64,000 bases of DNA from Eretmocerus hayati (taxonomy: Eukaryota > Arthropoda > Insecta > Hymenoptera > Aphelinidae). The translations under genes and the position numbers were made by a program. The stretch spans positions 85,922,748 to 85,986,747 of the forward strand of contig CM056742.1 in NCBI GenBank assembly GCA_029851415.1. Reading direction: 5' to 3'. The notes below the pieces were generated by a model. The model saw nothing but the letters and a program-made list of their open reading frames with translations. It was not told where the DNA came from and did not search any database. Of this stretch, positions 1-10,808 are shown piece after piece; position 1 is the stretch's first letter; every line of letters starts with the position of its first letter.

Positions 1-129
1 GAAAAATTTTCGACTCTCTAATTTTGCCATTTCTTACGGTTTCGACACTAGTATTTGATGTTTTGACCATCAGAAAGGGTTTGCAAGTGCCGGTAGTTAC
101 TTTCTAAGTCAACGAGTTAAGATGACTAG

Positions 130-297
130 TCACTTTCTGTGACAATTATGATATTCCTTGACCAAAGAGACAAATATTTATATATTTTTATATATTCATC
201 ATGTAGGTGTAACATATGTGAATTATGCTACTGTATTTTTTAATTTTGCCCTCGGGCGAATAAAGGTTATCAACCAATCAATCAATCAATCAATTCA
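130..297 (+). repeat. 3' end of a non-LTR retrotransposon (LINE)
   Basis: An AT-rich 3' UTR-like stretch ends with CCTCGGGCGAATAAAGG at about 251-267. That contains a polyadenylation-type AATAAA, and it is followed by a simple tail of AATC units (about 272-292). An AATAAA a short distance before a tetranucleotide tail is characteristic of jockey/CR1-type LINE 3' ends. No coding sequence of this copy is visible upstream, so it is a 5'-truncated insertion or it continues outside the window. The clade assignment is inference. Confidence 0.55.
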
Positions 298-544
298 ACA
301 CTAAAAAAGTGACTAACCCCAGTGATGAAAGTGAGAGGACTATAGTGGAAAGTGATCTAACCAATACTCGAACCTCGAACGTATAGACACAAAAATGTGC
401 AATCCTCTTACCCACTGCACGCGTAGTTGTAAGTTCCACCAATGGAAATTATGTAATCACGCGTGCATTGGTTTACCCGTGTTCGGAGCAATCCTACGTA
501 TCCGAAAATCTCGTGCAAACCCTTAAATTACGGAAAATTCGTTG
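298..544. other. No recognisable feature
   Basis: About 250 bases between the LINE tail and the BEL/Pao remnant. I see no supported reading frame or repeat here. Confidence 0.4.
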
Positions 545-1708
545 CAATCCGTCAATTGCCGGGCTTGGAGGTACGCGCTAGTGTAACACCCCATTTAGCA
601 CCTCTTTCAAAGTTAGCCGCACCGCTTTGTGTGATGACAAACTCCCCGTCCAGGTGATGGTTTTGCCCCGTATCACTGCATACAAACCCCCACAGTTCAA
701 TTTAGCTGAAATCTCTCCTCCTCTCAGGAAATTGGATCTTGCAGATCCGAACCCCCCTCGTCTGCTTGCGATAGAATTGCTAATCGGTGCTGACTATTTC
801 TTAAGTATCATACTGCCTCAAACTCGTCAAGGGCGATCTAATGAGCCAGTCGGCCACTTGATCATATTTGGTTGGATCCTCACTGGACCGATTCCTACGG
901 GCAAAAAACCTGAAAATCTGGTGCACGCACATCATGCTGCAATGCAGAAACCTCCCGATATCTCGGAATCTTCAAACTCTGAGCGCATTTCCGCTTCACC
1001 CTGATTGACTCAGGACGAACTTGACTGCGAAGCACACTTCCAGTCAACGCATTCCCGCTTGCCTGACGGATCGTACATGGTTCGTTTGTCTTTCAAACAA
1101 TCAACCCACACCCTCGGGGACTCACGGACGCAGGCGCTGAAGTCGTTCCATCGTTTGGAAAAATGACTTGCTCGCAATTCTAAGCTGCGAGAACCCTAAG
1201 TCGATTTTATGAACGAATATGAATAGCTGTATCATATGGAAAAATGTCCTCCCGATGGAATAGGTGATCCTTCGATCAATCACATTCCCCACCACCACGT
1301 ACTCCGCGAAAATACTGTCACGTCTGCTCTTCGAGTGGTCTTCAATGGTGCATTTCCGACGAGTAATGGCAAATCATTGGATAAGATTCATTATTTATCC
1401 TCGTTCACCCGGATGATAGGCCTATTCAAGCCATCTCCTGGCGATCTCGCTCTGAAGAGCAGCTTTGCATCTATATCTTGATCACACTCGTGTACGTTTT
1501 AGCCTGTTCACCATATTCATCACTGCGAGTATTAGCACAACTTGTCCAAGACGAAGGTCTGAAGTACCCCTCGCTGCTCCTGTACTCGAAGAAGACATAT
1601 TTGTCGACGACACGTTTATGGGGGCCGACAACTCTGGGCAAGCAATTTGCTGATCAGCTGATCAAACTGACTGCTGCTGACCAGCTGACACTTCGTGAGT
1701 TCAAGTAA
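545..1708 (+). pseudogene. BEL/Pao retrotransposon pol remnant (protease end and RT)
   Basis: Several short frames in different phases read as consecutive parts of a BEL/Pao polyprotein. Codons at about 700-930 match the end of the BEL protease region, with the LIGADYF motif followed by the FGWILTGP motif. About 1275-1380 matches the start of the reverse transcriptase (PHHHVLRE then LRVVFNGAF). About 1590-1620 holds the catalytic box as IFVDDTFMG. Frameshifts and stops separate the blocks, and the segment between protease and RT is shortened. No integrase or RNase H is present. This is a dead copy, distinct from the fuller one at 28.8-31.9 kb. Confidence 0.8.
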
Positions 1709-2276
1709 GTAAGCGAGGAGCGCTCTTTTAGTTTGATGTTTGGAAATGGTCACATGACATCACTCACACCACTGTGCGCCCGTATGTGTGTACCTCTCTC
1801 CACCGACGGCAGCTCGCGCTGCTCCGGAAATCAGTTATGCCAATGCACTGGCCCACGGCGGACCTCTGTATAGTGCCCCGTGTTATAGACAATACCTCGA
1901 TCGAACGATCCAAGTTTCTCGAGCACGCGGACCGCGACTCTCAGTGCAAAGTGCATAATATATTGTTGATAACGCGAGTGAACTTGTGTAATTAGGTGTA
2001 AGAGATTCTAAATAAAGCGTATTTTGTGTCAGCATAACACGACGCATTCTGCACCGACTGCATCTGAGCCCCTTGCTCAAGCCTCCTCATCCTCGTATGC
2101 AGTCCCCGAAGGAAAAGCCCTCCGCTCCCGAACAGATTAATTTCGACATTGTTACCCCAATTATGAAGCCAGAAAAATTCTGTATTCGTATTCAGCATAC
2201 TTTTCAAGATGAGAATGGGGCTCTCCATCAACGCGAGTATCAGCAAGAATACGTGGTCACTCGTAGTTATTATTAG
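1709..2276 (+). other. Possible LTR or 3' region after the BEL remnant; short unknown ORF
   Basis: Directly downstream of the pol remnant, TGTTTGGAAATGG begins near 1735 and an AATAAA lies at about 2012. That spacing would suit a decayed LTR, but I found no second copy in the window. A 67-codon frame follows (2073-2276), rich in Pro and Gln at its start, which I do not recognise. Both readings are weak. Confidence 0.22.
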
Positions 2277-2279
2277 TTT

Positions 2280-2660
2280 GTGGTGATAGATCGACTTGTA
2301 ACACGGCGTTGCATCGCTTTTCTGAGCATTCAAGGCTGGTTCATCGACGTTCTTAAGGTTGCGCGTTCGAATGATTCTGGAAGGGATAGGTGGTGGAACT
2401 ATAATGTAGTCTCTCTCGATGAAAGCGTGACCGGCTGCAAAAGGTGAAGGAGATTGGCTATACGATGAGATTGATTCCACATCTCTCGCAAGAAACAGAT
2501 CGAGGTATGAACCAGCTGTACTTCCATTTTTGTAGAGAACGTGGTGCGTTGGTGCAGCGATGACGGAATACAAATATGAGACTCGGTTAGCCTTGTGAAG
2601 GAGCTGGAAGCAGATTCTTGATTTGATAGATCAATATTGAAGTCCTCAGTCACTACACGC
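2280..2660 (-). pseudogene. LINE endonuclease (EEP family) fragment
   Basis: On the minus strand a frame from about 2653 reads the EDFNIDLSN motif, the GDFN block of apurinic-type (EEP) endonucleases. A frameshift near 2560 leads into a second frame with APTHHVLYKN, then SYLDLFLA, then SPSPFAAGHAFIE. These are the expected order of conserved blocks in the endonuclease of jockey/I-type LINEs (PTH..., LDL..., SGHD/L...). The catalytic Asp/Asn of GDFN are kept, although the glycine is replaced by Glu. No RT follows. This is a short frameshifted relic. Confidence 0.65.
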
Positions 2661-2835
2661 GAGACAGTAGGTGTCGGTCAAATCCATCCCGTGGCGCTGA
2701 TGCGGAGCAGCGCCCGTATTGCTGGTGATTTGCACGCCCAAGTGCTGCTTCTGAGCGGACCCAAGTGCTAGAAAATTCATGCACTTTTTGCAGTCGACGC
2801 GTTGTGCTTCTCCTTCACCGAATAGATCTTGTAAG

Positions 2836-3202
2836 TATATATAGTTCTAGTCTCGGGGTGCACAGACATGAGATGGCTAACGCGTGTGTGCGATCAAAGT
2901 TACGTTGTTCAGGTTTGTGAAATATTTAGCCTGCCTATTTTTTCAAGATATCCGATTCAGACTCAAAACAATGACATATTTTCATTCCTAGAATCAAATA
3001 CGGCAAGTGAACCCGCAAATAACTGGATGCCGTAATTGGTTCTGGAAATGATAATCAGTAATAAATTTTGAAAATTGATTGAATATCTGCAGAGGAAATA
3101 GGCAGGCTATACATATGCCACAAACCTGAACGTTGTTACTTTGATCGCACACACGAGTTAGCCATCTCATGTCTGTGCACCTCGAAACTACAACTATATA
3201 TG
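2836..3202. repeat. Hairpin (foldback) MITE, about 370 bp
   Basis: Bases 2836-2944 are the near-exact reverse complement of 3093-3202, starting TATATAGTT... on the left and ending ...AACTATATA on the right. The central part (about 2960-3080) also folds back on itself, including an ATTCCTAGAA / TTCTGGAAAT pair. The whole element is thus one long stem. It has no coding capacity. Flanking target duplication was not resolved. Confidence 0.8.
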
Positions 3203-3225
3203 AGTCATTTCGGAGCATTTCAGCC

Positions 3226-3602
3226 AGAGGCGTCACCAGGGGCTCTAGGAGAAATTCGAGAAAAAATCAATATTATGTTCAAAGAGTACAAAATTTTTTT
3301 TTTGAGATTTTTCCGAAGCCCTCCACGGGCCCTAGGGCCTACAGAAGGTCTATTTTAGGCCCTTTTCCGGCCTATTTGTGGAAAGTCATAGCTCCGACTA
3401 GACTCAATCTTTTTTCACGTACTCGGGCGCATTTTCTCTGTTAAGACTGGCACTCCTGAAGGGAGAATTGGCCGGAATCAATCATGCAGCCTAGTAATTT
3501 CCAGAAGCTATTTGCTGTGAGCAGATTTTAGCGATTTTTGGGCCTGCTTCAAAGCAATCTAGCTCCTACTAGACATGTGATAATCGGACTCTGCAGGTGG
3601 TC
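3226..3602 (+). repeat. Repeat family A, left part (split by Copia insertion)
   Basis: The stretch from GGCGTCACCAGGGG through GGCCCTAGGGCC to GTGATAATCGGACTCTGCAGG parallels 47290-47690 and the inverse of 48870-49255. It stops at 3602, exactly where the Copia LTR begins, and the family sequence resumes at 11063. Unlike the copy at 47.3 kb, no inverted second arm is seen here. Confidence 0.75.
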
Positions 3603-3851
3603 TATTGAAAGTTGTATCTAAATTTATCGTCCGTAGTATGTGAGATGCACGGCGCGGCGCCACTTGCCGGTGAGACGAAAGCGAGTTGTGCGGATGAGCG
3701 TGCGTGCGGCACTTTGCCTCGAGCATCGCGTGTAAGCAACATGTAGTCCTTTTTTATACTTCTGTTATTTGAATATATTTATTGTTTGTCGTTCAGCCCA
3801 GCTGTGTTTATTAGACACCTTGTCACATCCACGGCCCTCAATATTTCATTA
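3603..3851 (+). repeat. Copia 5' LTR
   Basis: It matches the 3' LTR along its whole length with about a dozen scattered differences by eye, so the insertion is not recent. TGGTAGCAAT follows immediately at 3852 and resembles the TGGTA...CA initiator-Met-type primer binding site common in Copia elements. The tRNA assignment is inference. Confidence 0.85.
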
Positions 3852-3960
3852 TGGTAGCAATTTGTGGTTGTTTTGAGTGAATAATGAGAAAATCGCAAGT
3901 GACGAAGCTCAACCACGTAGGAAAGGTTAGAGCACGTGCCTCGATCGAAAAAAGTCTTGT

Positions 3961-4425
3961 ATGATAGAAAACGGAGCAGATGCTGCTGAAGCGTTGGAAT
4001 TGAACTGGAGTGACTCCGAGAGTGTTTTTGAAGAAGCTGTTCGAGATATCTGTGGACTAAAGTTGATAGTGTATAAAGGAGAGTGCTCCAAAAAATTTGA
4101 AGATCGAAAAGTGTCAAGACAAATTAAAAAGATGGCCGACGATATAAAAAATTCCTATTTTTAGCGGGAGAGACTATGGGTGTTGGAAAAAGAGAATGAT
4201 GCTTTTTTTGAGAATGAAGAAATGTGACGAAGTGGCTAAAAGGGCAAGAACTGCAGCTGATAAGAAAGAGGACTGGGAAGAAAATGATTTGAAGGTTATG
4301 AACTATATCTATAGTGCTATCTCTAACGAACAAATGGAATTCATAAAAGATAAAGAGCTCGCGTTTGATATCATGAAGAAGTTCGACAAAATGTATTTGA
4401 AAGAGTCAACAGCGCTGCAATCGAT
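3961..4425 (+). pseudogene. Copia gag fragment
   Basis: Two short frames cover this interval. The second (4196-4424) contains a W...D.KV...IYSAI block, then EQMEFIKDKELAFDIMKKFD, then YLKES. This is the conserved core of Copia-type gag (UBN2 family), in which a Trp and an Asp-Lys pair precede a helical segment. The first 67-codon frame (3961-4164) lies where the gag N-terminus should be but is not recognisable. The zinc knuckle that normally follows is missing. The frame jumps at about 4425 straight into integrase C-terminal sequence, marking an internal deletion. Confidence 0.7.
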
Positions 4426-6262
4426 CAGTGATGGATACTGCTAGATGTTTGATTTCTGAAGCTGAATTAGATCTTAAACTTTGGCCTGAAGTAGTTGAAA
4501 CAGCAGCCTATTTGGAGAACTGAACTCTAGCCAATACAGTTGAAAAAGAGACTTCGTATGAAATTTTCTTGGGTGAAAAACCCAACATAAGTAATTTGCT
4601 TTTATATGGCAGTAAAGTTTTTGTTAGAGAACCAGAGTCCAAACGAAGTTCAAAATGGGACGTCAAAGCCAAATGTGGTATTTTAGTTGGTTATGAAAAG
4701 GTCGGATATAGGATTTTGATTGAAAATAAAATTGTTGTAGCGAGGCATGTGCAAATTATTGATGATGATGAAAAACTTGTAGGTTATCGTGGTGATCATG
4801 ACTGTATAATTTTGAATGAAAAGAGTTGTATCGAGATTGACAAAGGAGAAGAAAATTTGAGTGACTTATTGAATGATGAAAACGAGAGTAATGACGAAAG
4901 AAACTTTTCCGAAATTCAATCGGATGATTCACCACCAAGACGTTCTGAAAGACAGACAAAAAAACCTGCGAGATTTGATGGTAGTTATGTGTACAATAAT
5001 CATATTATTCATGCAAATTTTGTTGATGCGAATTGTCCTTCGTCGTTCAATGAAGCTCTTAGTGAAAATGATTCAAGTGCTTGGATAGATGCTATGAAGA
5101 GAGAAATGAAAAGTTTAGCCCAAAATGATACATGGAAATTGGTAGATCCTCCACATGGTAAAAAAGCTTTAGATTTGTTGTGGATTCATAGTATGAAACC
5201 TGAAAATCGTTACAAAGCGAGACTTGTTGTGGGAGGCTTTCAGCAAAAAGAGATTGTAGAAGGCATATATGCACCCGTTGCTAGTATGCAGACTTTAAAA
5301 CTCCTTTTGTCGCACCGTTGCGAAAATGGCTTGATAGTTATACAAATGGATGTTGAAACAGCATACTTAAATGGTCATGTCAAATCAGAAATATATGTGA
5401 AACAGCCAGATGGCTTTCATGATGGTACAGATAGAGTGTGCTTGTGGTATAAAGCTCTGTATGGACTCCACGAAAGTCCAAGGGCCTGGTATGAGTGTTT
5501 CGATGAGTTTATCCAGAGTATAGGGTTTGAAAGAAGTAAATTTGACTACTGTTTGTATACATTGATCTTTGAGGGAGAAATCGTATATCTTATACTATTT
5601 GTTGATGATCTATTGATTTGCTGTAGAGTCATGAGAATTCTGGATCAGATAAAGAGTTTATTGATGAAAAGATTTTTGATGAAAGATATGGGAAAAGTTA
5701 CAACGTATTTGGGGATAAGAATTCAGTATGACTACACAAAAAATGTGATGACACTTGATCAAGAAAATTATGTTGAGTCTTTGGCAAAAAAAAATGATAT
5801 TTTGGATGCAAAATTGTTTGGAACACCAATGGAACAAAATTTAAAATGTGAGCCTGCCAAGTCAGTTTGTGATTGGCGCTCTTTCATATTTGAGCTCAGG
5901 TACAAGATTGGATATTAGCTTTTGTGTTAATTATTTGAGCAGATTTCAAAACTGCTATGACCAAACTCATTATAGATATGCTTTGAGGATATTGAAGTAT
6001 GTATATTTGACTAAAAATCTAAAACTGACGTTTGAAAGACATCCGAATGCAGAACTGCTTGATTGTTACGTTGATGCAGATTAGGCAGGGGATGTAATTG
6101 GTAGAAGGTCGACAATAGGCTATTTGATTAGATTGTATGGTAATGTAATCTTTTGGAAGTCAAGAAAACAAGGCAGTGTGACTGAATCGTCAACTGCTGC
6201 AGAGTACGTTGCGTTGTCTGAATCAGTGAGTGAGATAAAGTGAGTGAAAGATATCTTGAGTG

Positions 6263-7325
6263 TGATGTGCCCATTCCAAAATTTTCGCAAAAAACAAAAT
6301 TCAAAAATCTCGTAAATTTGAAATAATTGTTATTCGAAATACTAGTTATGCTGCAATTTTGATAATGTCACATAGTTATAGAAAAAATCTAGAAACATTC
6401 AATCGCGTCCGATCGTGTAGCCGTCGGCACCATGCAAGTCGGAGCACGAGCCGCTCTTTTCCTTTTCTGCTGTGCCTATCCGTTCGCTGTCTGCGAGGCC
6501 GTAGCTGTGTTTGCCGACGCCGGCCTCGCAGGATCGTGATACATAGATGCATACGCGTGTATATATGTATACCTATATGTATAGAGACATGCGGAGCAGG
6601 TGCGTCGCACCGGCATGACATAGGGATGCATTACTATACTGTGTATTGTAATGCCCAACCTTATTATCGTAATATACAGTAGCAACCAAGTGCCGCGTCA
6701 TTGTTTGTAAATTCTCTTGCCATTTGTAATGTCATCTCTAATCACCTGTACAATGCGCGTAATGCACACGCGCGTTACAAAAGTTGACACGTTGTTTTCG
6801 AATTGTAATGCGGCCATATATTACTATTTCCAATGAGCGTGACGAAGGGCCCAATTACAAAATTCACCGCGCCGTTTCTAGATCATGTAATGAGAATCAG
6901 CGTTGCATTTCTTTACTTTGTAATGCGCTAACGGATTACTCCGGTTAGATGCAATGGTTTCAGTATAAATAGACCGATCAATGATGAACATTTACACATT
7001 GAGTCCCGGAACCTCGATAGGCGCGTACGTCAGCGTCCTCCCGATATTTCGTCGCGGGGCCGCACCACGTCCTGGTGCACCCCGTCATATAGAGTCCATC
7101 GCAAATGTGTGTACAGTGTGATAGATCGCCGTCCGGATCCGCCGGACCGAGCCACCGCGTGAATGTGAATCCGTTACATAAGGTGTGCCGCGGATCTTGT
7201 TCAGTGGACAAAGGCAGGGAATAAATATCCCTATTGGGGATGTTTATTGTGACATACGTGTGTGAGTTCATCAACATCACCCTCACCACCTTTTCCACCT
7301 TTTTGCCACCCCCCTGCCAACGTCA
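6263..7325 (+). repeat. 5' LTR of the nested element (U3-R-U5)
   Basis: 1063 bp, TG...CA. A TATA box (GTATAAATAG, about 6963-6972) is followed about 30 bases later by ACATTGAGTC, the likely RNA start. An AATAAA at about 7219 is a plausible polyadenylation signal, giving an R region near 230 bp. Upstream, six GTAATG motifs lie at roughly 6650, 6725, 6760, 6806, 6889 and 6922. They are a candidate U3 regulatory repeat. Confidence 0.88.
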
Positions 7326-7327
7326 AG

Positions 7328-7345
7328 TGGCGCCCAACTATGGGC
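7328..7345 (+). other. Primer binding site
   Basis: TGGCGCCCAACTATGGGC begins two bases after the LTR end. TGGCGCCC is the complement of the 3' end of a lysine-type tRNA in many retroelements. The primer identity is inferred from this octamer alone. Confidence 0.6.
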
Positions 7346-7369
7346 ACGAGCAACACGACCCCGAGAAGA

Positions 7370-7640
7370 GCCTCATCACCAAGACAACTGCTACGACAAA
7401 TTCCCGATGAAAAAACCAAATTCGCATCGGGTGGCGCCCACATCTTCGTCTCGACCATCAAAGGATCAAGAAACGCCCCGGCGACGTTCCAAATCATGAT
7501 GGATCGCTTGACAACCCACCGAGCACCGGCAGCGTACGCCGACGCCCTGATCTAACGCTTCAACAACGTGGTGGGCCGGCGAAGAGAAGAAAACCCGTCC
7601 AACCACGGCCAGACGGTGCCGGCGAATGTAAAAGAAACCC
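7370..7640 (+). pseudogene. Ty3/gypsy-type RT scrap
   Basis: A frame containing DEKTKFAS and then RNAPATFQIMMDRL matches the conserved TAF...G(L)xNAPATFQRxMD block of gypsy-type reverse transcriptase. The usual PFGL residues are changed, and a stop follows at 7552-7554 before any catalytic YxDD box. Its position directly after the primer site, ahead of the long ORF, shows that the internal region was assembled by deletion or recombination from an autonomous relative. Confidence 0.6.
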
Positions 7641-7647
7641 GCACCCG

Positions 7648-9348
7648 ATGACTTCAAGGCTCTCGAAAGAATCACGGACATTGATGGTCGTCCGCTGGAT
7701 GCTGGATCATCCCTGCTGTCTGGCAATACGTAGCCAGACCAACGAAAGCACCGAGAAGTGGTCCGACTGGGTGGCCAAAGGCGACGTGCCTCCCCCAATC
7801 GTTGTCAAACCACCCCAATTCTCATCACGTGCACCGCATCACGTTGATGCCGGAACGCGATCCGATCAAGTCGCCATCAGGCCGCCATACTTGATCGCTG
7901 CCACATCGCAAGACAGTGCCCCAAGTGCAGGCGGGATTCCCGCGTTGGAAGAACGCGTGGCTGCCCTGGTTATCGAGGACCCAGCACGCGGTCCGAAAAC
8001 GGGCCCGACACACGCATCAGCCATCCCTGGAGAGGGTGGCGCACGGGCAGCGTTAGATACAAGTCCACGGGAGGAGAGGAGCCCTTCATCCCTCTCCCTC
8101 CGCCGCCGCAAGGACCGCGCCGCAAGGGCTGCCCGCAACGCAGCGCAGCTCCAGTCAGTAGATGTCACAGCTCCGCTTGGTCATCACTTCCACGTTTCGC
8201 CGCTCTCGAACTACCGTGCTCCGAAATTTGAGACCCCTGTATTCTCCGTCAAGTGTCCAAGCAGTGAAGAAATGCGTGTCGACTCTCGTAAGATGTTGGC
8301 CCTCGCCCTGGCCTACTGCGGCGAGGACGACGAGAACTTGGACAACCGCGTCTCCGAAGCTGAGCAAGAATTAGACGCGTTCATTAGAGAAAATCGCCGG
8401 CGACGTCACAACCGTGCCAGAGTCAACCGATGCAGAGGCCGAGCACTCGCTCGCCGGAACCGACGCCGTCGAGGAGCCGCTCGTGAATTCGACCAGGAAC
8501 TGGTCGCTCTGGCCGAGCGTCTCACCGCTCCAGCGGGACACGTGCAGGAGCCCGTCCAGCAGCGACCACGGCGCGCTCGACGCCGCGCCAACGCCGCCGC
8601 AGCAGCAGCAGCAGCACCCAAATGCGAGCCACGTTACCCGGAGCCCGTCGCTGTCGCGCCAGGTTCCGCGCAAAATTCGTCAATGGCCCCAGGAGGTGGT
8701 CACCCGCAAGAGACTGGACCTGCCGAACCAGCTCACCGCCAGGGCGGGAAGGTCAACCCAGTTCCGTCACCCGGAGTTGCCCAGAACGGAGCAGGCTATC
8801 CGGCTGTGCATAGCCCTGCGGAGGAGTTCCGTACAGCAGCGGCCGCCCAGTACGGCGAGGCCGTCGACCCGTTGCAACTCGGAGCCGGACCATCATCAAG
8901 GTGTGCCGATGTCAACGCCAATGCCCCTGAGTCCGTGAGGGCGTACCTGGGAGTGCCGCTCCGACCCGCGTCGCGCTCGGAGTCCAGGATGGCTCGGGCA
9001 GACTCATCCCAAGCTCAAGGAGAGCTGTTGTACGAGATCAGCGCAGACGAGCCGATGCAAGCAGCGGATCAAATCATCGACGCGTCAGGCATGGCGCAGC
9101 AAGATGCCGAGCGCCAGGAGGCGCAACACTCGCCAGAAGAACACGACGAGGGCATCGCCGTGGAGATAGAACCGATCCAAGACGACGATGACTTCATGCC
9201 CGAATTTCTGCAAGCAATGAACGTGCCGCAGCCCTCACTTCGCATGGTCATTCGCCCTCGCTCACGACCGGACAGCAGCAACGGAGCATCGGCAGGAGCA
9301 ACCGACAACAGCGAGCAGCGACCGAATGAACTCGATGTATCCCATTGA
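7648..9348 (+). CDS. Unknown 566-aa ORF of the nested LTR element (gag-position protein)
   Basis: Intact from ATG 7648 to TGA 9346. The N-terminal third is Pro/Ser-rich. Around residues 150-160 comes a basic RRRKDRAARAARNAAQ stretch. Residues 215-245 are acidic with heptad-like spacing (CGEDDENLDNRVSEAEQELD), followed by a strongly Arg-rich segment (about 250-275) and an eight-residue alanine run near 320. The C-terminus is acidic and low-complexity. There is no CCHC zinc knuckle, protease or polymerase motif. The region is markedly GC-richer than its surroundings. A nucleic-acid-binding gag-like role is suggested by the position and the basic tracts, but I do not recognise the family. Confidence 0.6.
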   Translation: MTSRLSKESRTLMVVRWMLDHPCCLAIRSQTNESTEKWSDWVAKGDVPPPIVVKPPQFSSRAPHHVDAGTRSDQVAIRPPYLIAATSQDSAPSAGGIPALEERVAALVIEDPARGPKTGPTHASAIPGEGGARAALDTSPREERSPSSLSLRRRKDRAARAARNAAQLQSVDVTAPLGHHFHVSPLSNYRAPKFETPVFSVKCPSSEEMRVDSRKMLALALAYCGEDDENLDNRVSEAEQELDAFIRENRRRRHNRARVNRCRGRALARRNRRRRGAAREFDQELVALAERLTAPAGHVQEPVQQRPRRARRRANAAAAAAAAPKCEPRYPEPVAVAPGSAQNSSMAPGGGHPQETGPAEPAHRQGGKVNPVPSPGVAQNGAGYPAVHSPAEEFRTAAAAQYGEAVDPLQLGAGPSSRCADVNANAPESVRAYLGVPLRPASRSESRMARADSSQAQGELLYEISADEPMQAADQIIDASGMAQQDAERQEAQHSPEEHDEGIAVEIEPIQDDDDFMPEFLQAMNVPQPSLRMVIRPRSRPDSSNGASAGATDNSEQRPNELDVSH

Positions 9349-9444
9349 ATCTCGTGAGTCTTTTTTGAGTCTTGTTCTGCGTCCACTCGTGGTTATGATT
9401 GTGTGTGTGTCCGCGATTTCGATTCTGAATTTTTTGGGGCCGAT

Positions 9445-10506
9445 TGATGTGCCCATTCCAAAATTTCCGCAAAAAGCAAAATTCAAAAATCTTGTAAATT
9501 TGAAATGATTTTTATTCGAAATACTAGTTATGCTGCAATTTTGATAATGTCACATAGTTATAGGAAAAATCTAGAAACATTCAATCGCGTCCGATCGTGT
9601 AGCCGTCGGCACCATGCAAGTCGGAGCACGAGCCGCTCTTCTCCTTCTCTGCTGTGCCTATCCGTTCGCTGTCTGCGAGGCCGTAGCTGTGTTTGCCGAC
9701 GCCGGCCTCGCAGGATCGTGATACATAGATGCATACGCGTGTATATATGTATACCTATATGGATAGAGACATGCGGAGCAGGTGCGTCGCACCGGCATGA
9801 CATAGGGATGCATTACTATACTGTGTATTGTAATGCCCAACCTTATTATCGTAATATACAGTAGCAACCAAGTGCCGCGTCATTGTTTGTAAATTCTCTT
9901 GCCATTTGTAATGTCATCTCTAATCACCTGTACAATGCGCGTAATGCACACGCGCGTTACAAAAGTTGACACGTTGTTTTCGAATTGTAATGCGGCCATA
10001 TATTACTATTTCCAATGAGCGTAACGAAGGGCCCAATTACAAAATTCACCGCGCCGTTTCTAGATCATGTAATGAGAATCAGCGTTGCATTTCTTTACTT
10101 TGTAATGCGCTAACGAATTACTTCGGTTAGATGCAATGGTCTTAGTATAAATAGACCGATCAATGATGAACATTCACACATTGAGTCCCGGAACCTCGAT
10201 AGGCGCGTACGTCAGCGTCCTCCCGATATTTCGTCGCGGGGCCGCACCACGTCCTGGTGCACCCCGTCATATAGAGTCCATCGCAAATGTGTGTACAGTG
10301 TGATAGATCGCCGTCCGGATCCGCCGGACCGAGCCACCGCGTGAATGTGAATCCGTTACATAAGGTGTGCCGCGGATCTTGTTCAGTGGACAAAGGCAGG
10401 GAATAAATATCCCTATTGGGGACGTTTATTGTGACATACGTGTGTGAGTTCATCAACATCACCCTTACCACCTTTTCCACCTTTTTGCCACCCCCTGCCA
10501 ACGTCA
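9445..10506 (+). repeat. 3' LTR of the nested element
   Basis: Matches 6263-7325 with only scattered substitutions, including its own TATA box (about 10145) and AATAAA (about 10400). The preceding bases TTTTTTGGGGCCGAT form only a weak polypurine tract. Confidence 0.88.
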
Positions 10507-10808
10507 AGTGATTTAAGAGTTGAGGTTAATGAGCCTATTAAAATTCATGAGGATAATTCTGGAGCAGAAAGCATTGCAAAATTTGGAAACATGACCAAAC
10601 ACTCCAAATACATTGAAGTTCATTATCATTTTGTACATAAGAGCGTGACGAATGGAATCATGAAAAAAGTCAAAATTAGATCTGAAAACAATATAGCCGA
10701 TATCTTGACAAAATCATTAGGGAAGACCAAGTTTGAATATTTTCGAAGTATGGCAAATCTGATATGAAAGAATAAAACTGTATTCAGGATGATAAATTCA
10801 AGGAGGCG

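Larger units (their letters stand above)
6263..10506 (+). mobile_element. Non-autonomous LTR retrotransposon nested in Copia RNase H
   Basis: Two nearly identical LTRs (6263-7325 and 9445-10506; TG...CA ends) enclose only about 2.1 kb. AGTG ends at 6262 and begins at 10507, a 4-bp target duplication typical of Ty3/gypsy-type integrases. A TGGCGCCCAAC primer site follows the 5' LTR. The internal part has a reverse transcriptase scrap and one long ORF but no protease, complete RT, RNase H or integrase, so mobility would need enzymes in trans. The LTR pair is much more alike than the surrounding Copia LTR pair, which fits a younger insertion. Confidence 0.9.
4431..10767 (+). pseudogene. Copia pol: integrase end, RT and RNase H, interrupted
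   Basis: 4431-4800 gives the integrase C-terminal region (MDTARCLI, AAYLEN, then stop TGA at 4521, then YEIFLGEKPN). 5040-5880 is the Copia RT domain (RVT_2): FNEAL...WIDAMKREM, YKARLVVGGF, QMDVETAYLNG, and the catalytic box as LFVDDLL near 5600. A frameshift near 5850-5900 leads into the RNase H region (YVDAD, a stop where Trp is expected, then AGD; later ESSTAAEYVALSES). The frame is cut at 6262 by the nested LTR element and resumes at 10511 with NIADILTKSLG, ending at TGA 10765-10767. Removing the insertion and one AGTG copy restores the frame exactly. It is inactive. Confidence 0.9.

Noticed and set aside
6359..6682. 107-codon ORF in the 5' LTR, repeated at 9505-9864
   Set aside because: Lies wholly in U3 of the LTR, rich in Arg/Cys/Ile with no motif. 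Its duplication simply reflects the LTR pair.
8371..8673. Overlapping frames on both strands within the 566-codon ORF (8371-8673, 8414-8938)
   Set aside because: GC-rich, Arg/Ala-rich coding sequence leaves long open shadows in other frames. Only the 7648-9348 frame spans the region.
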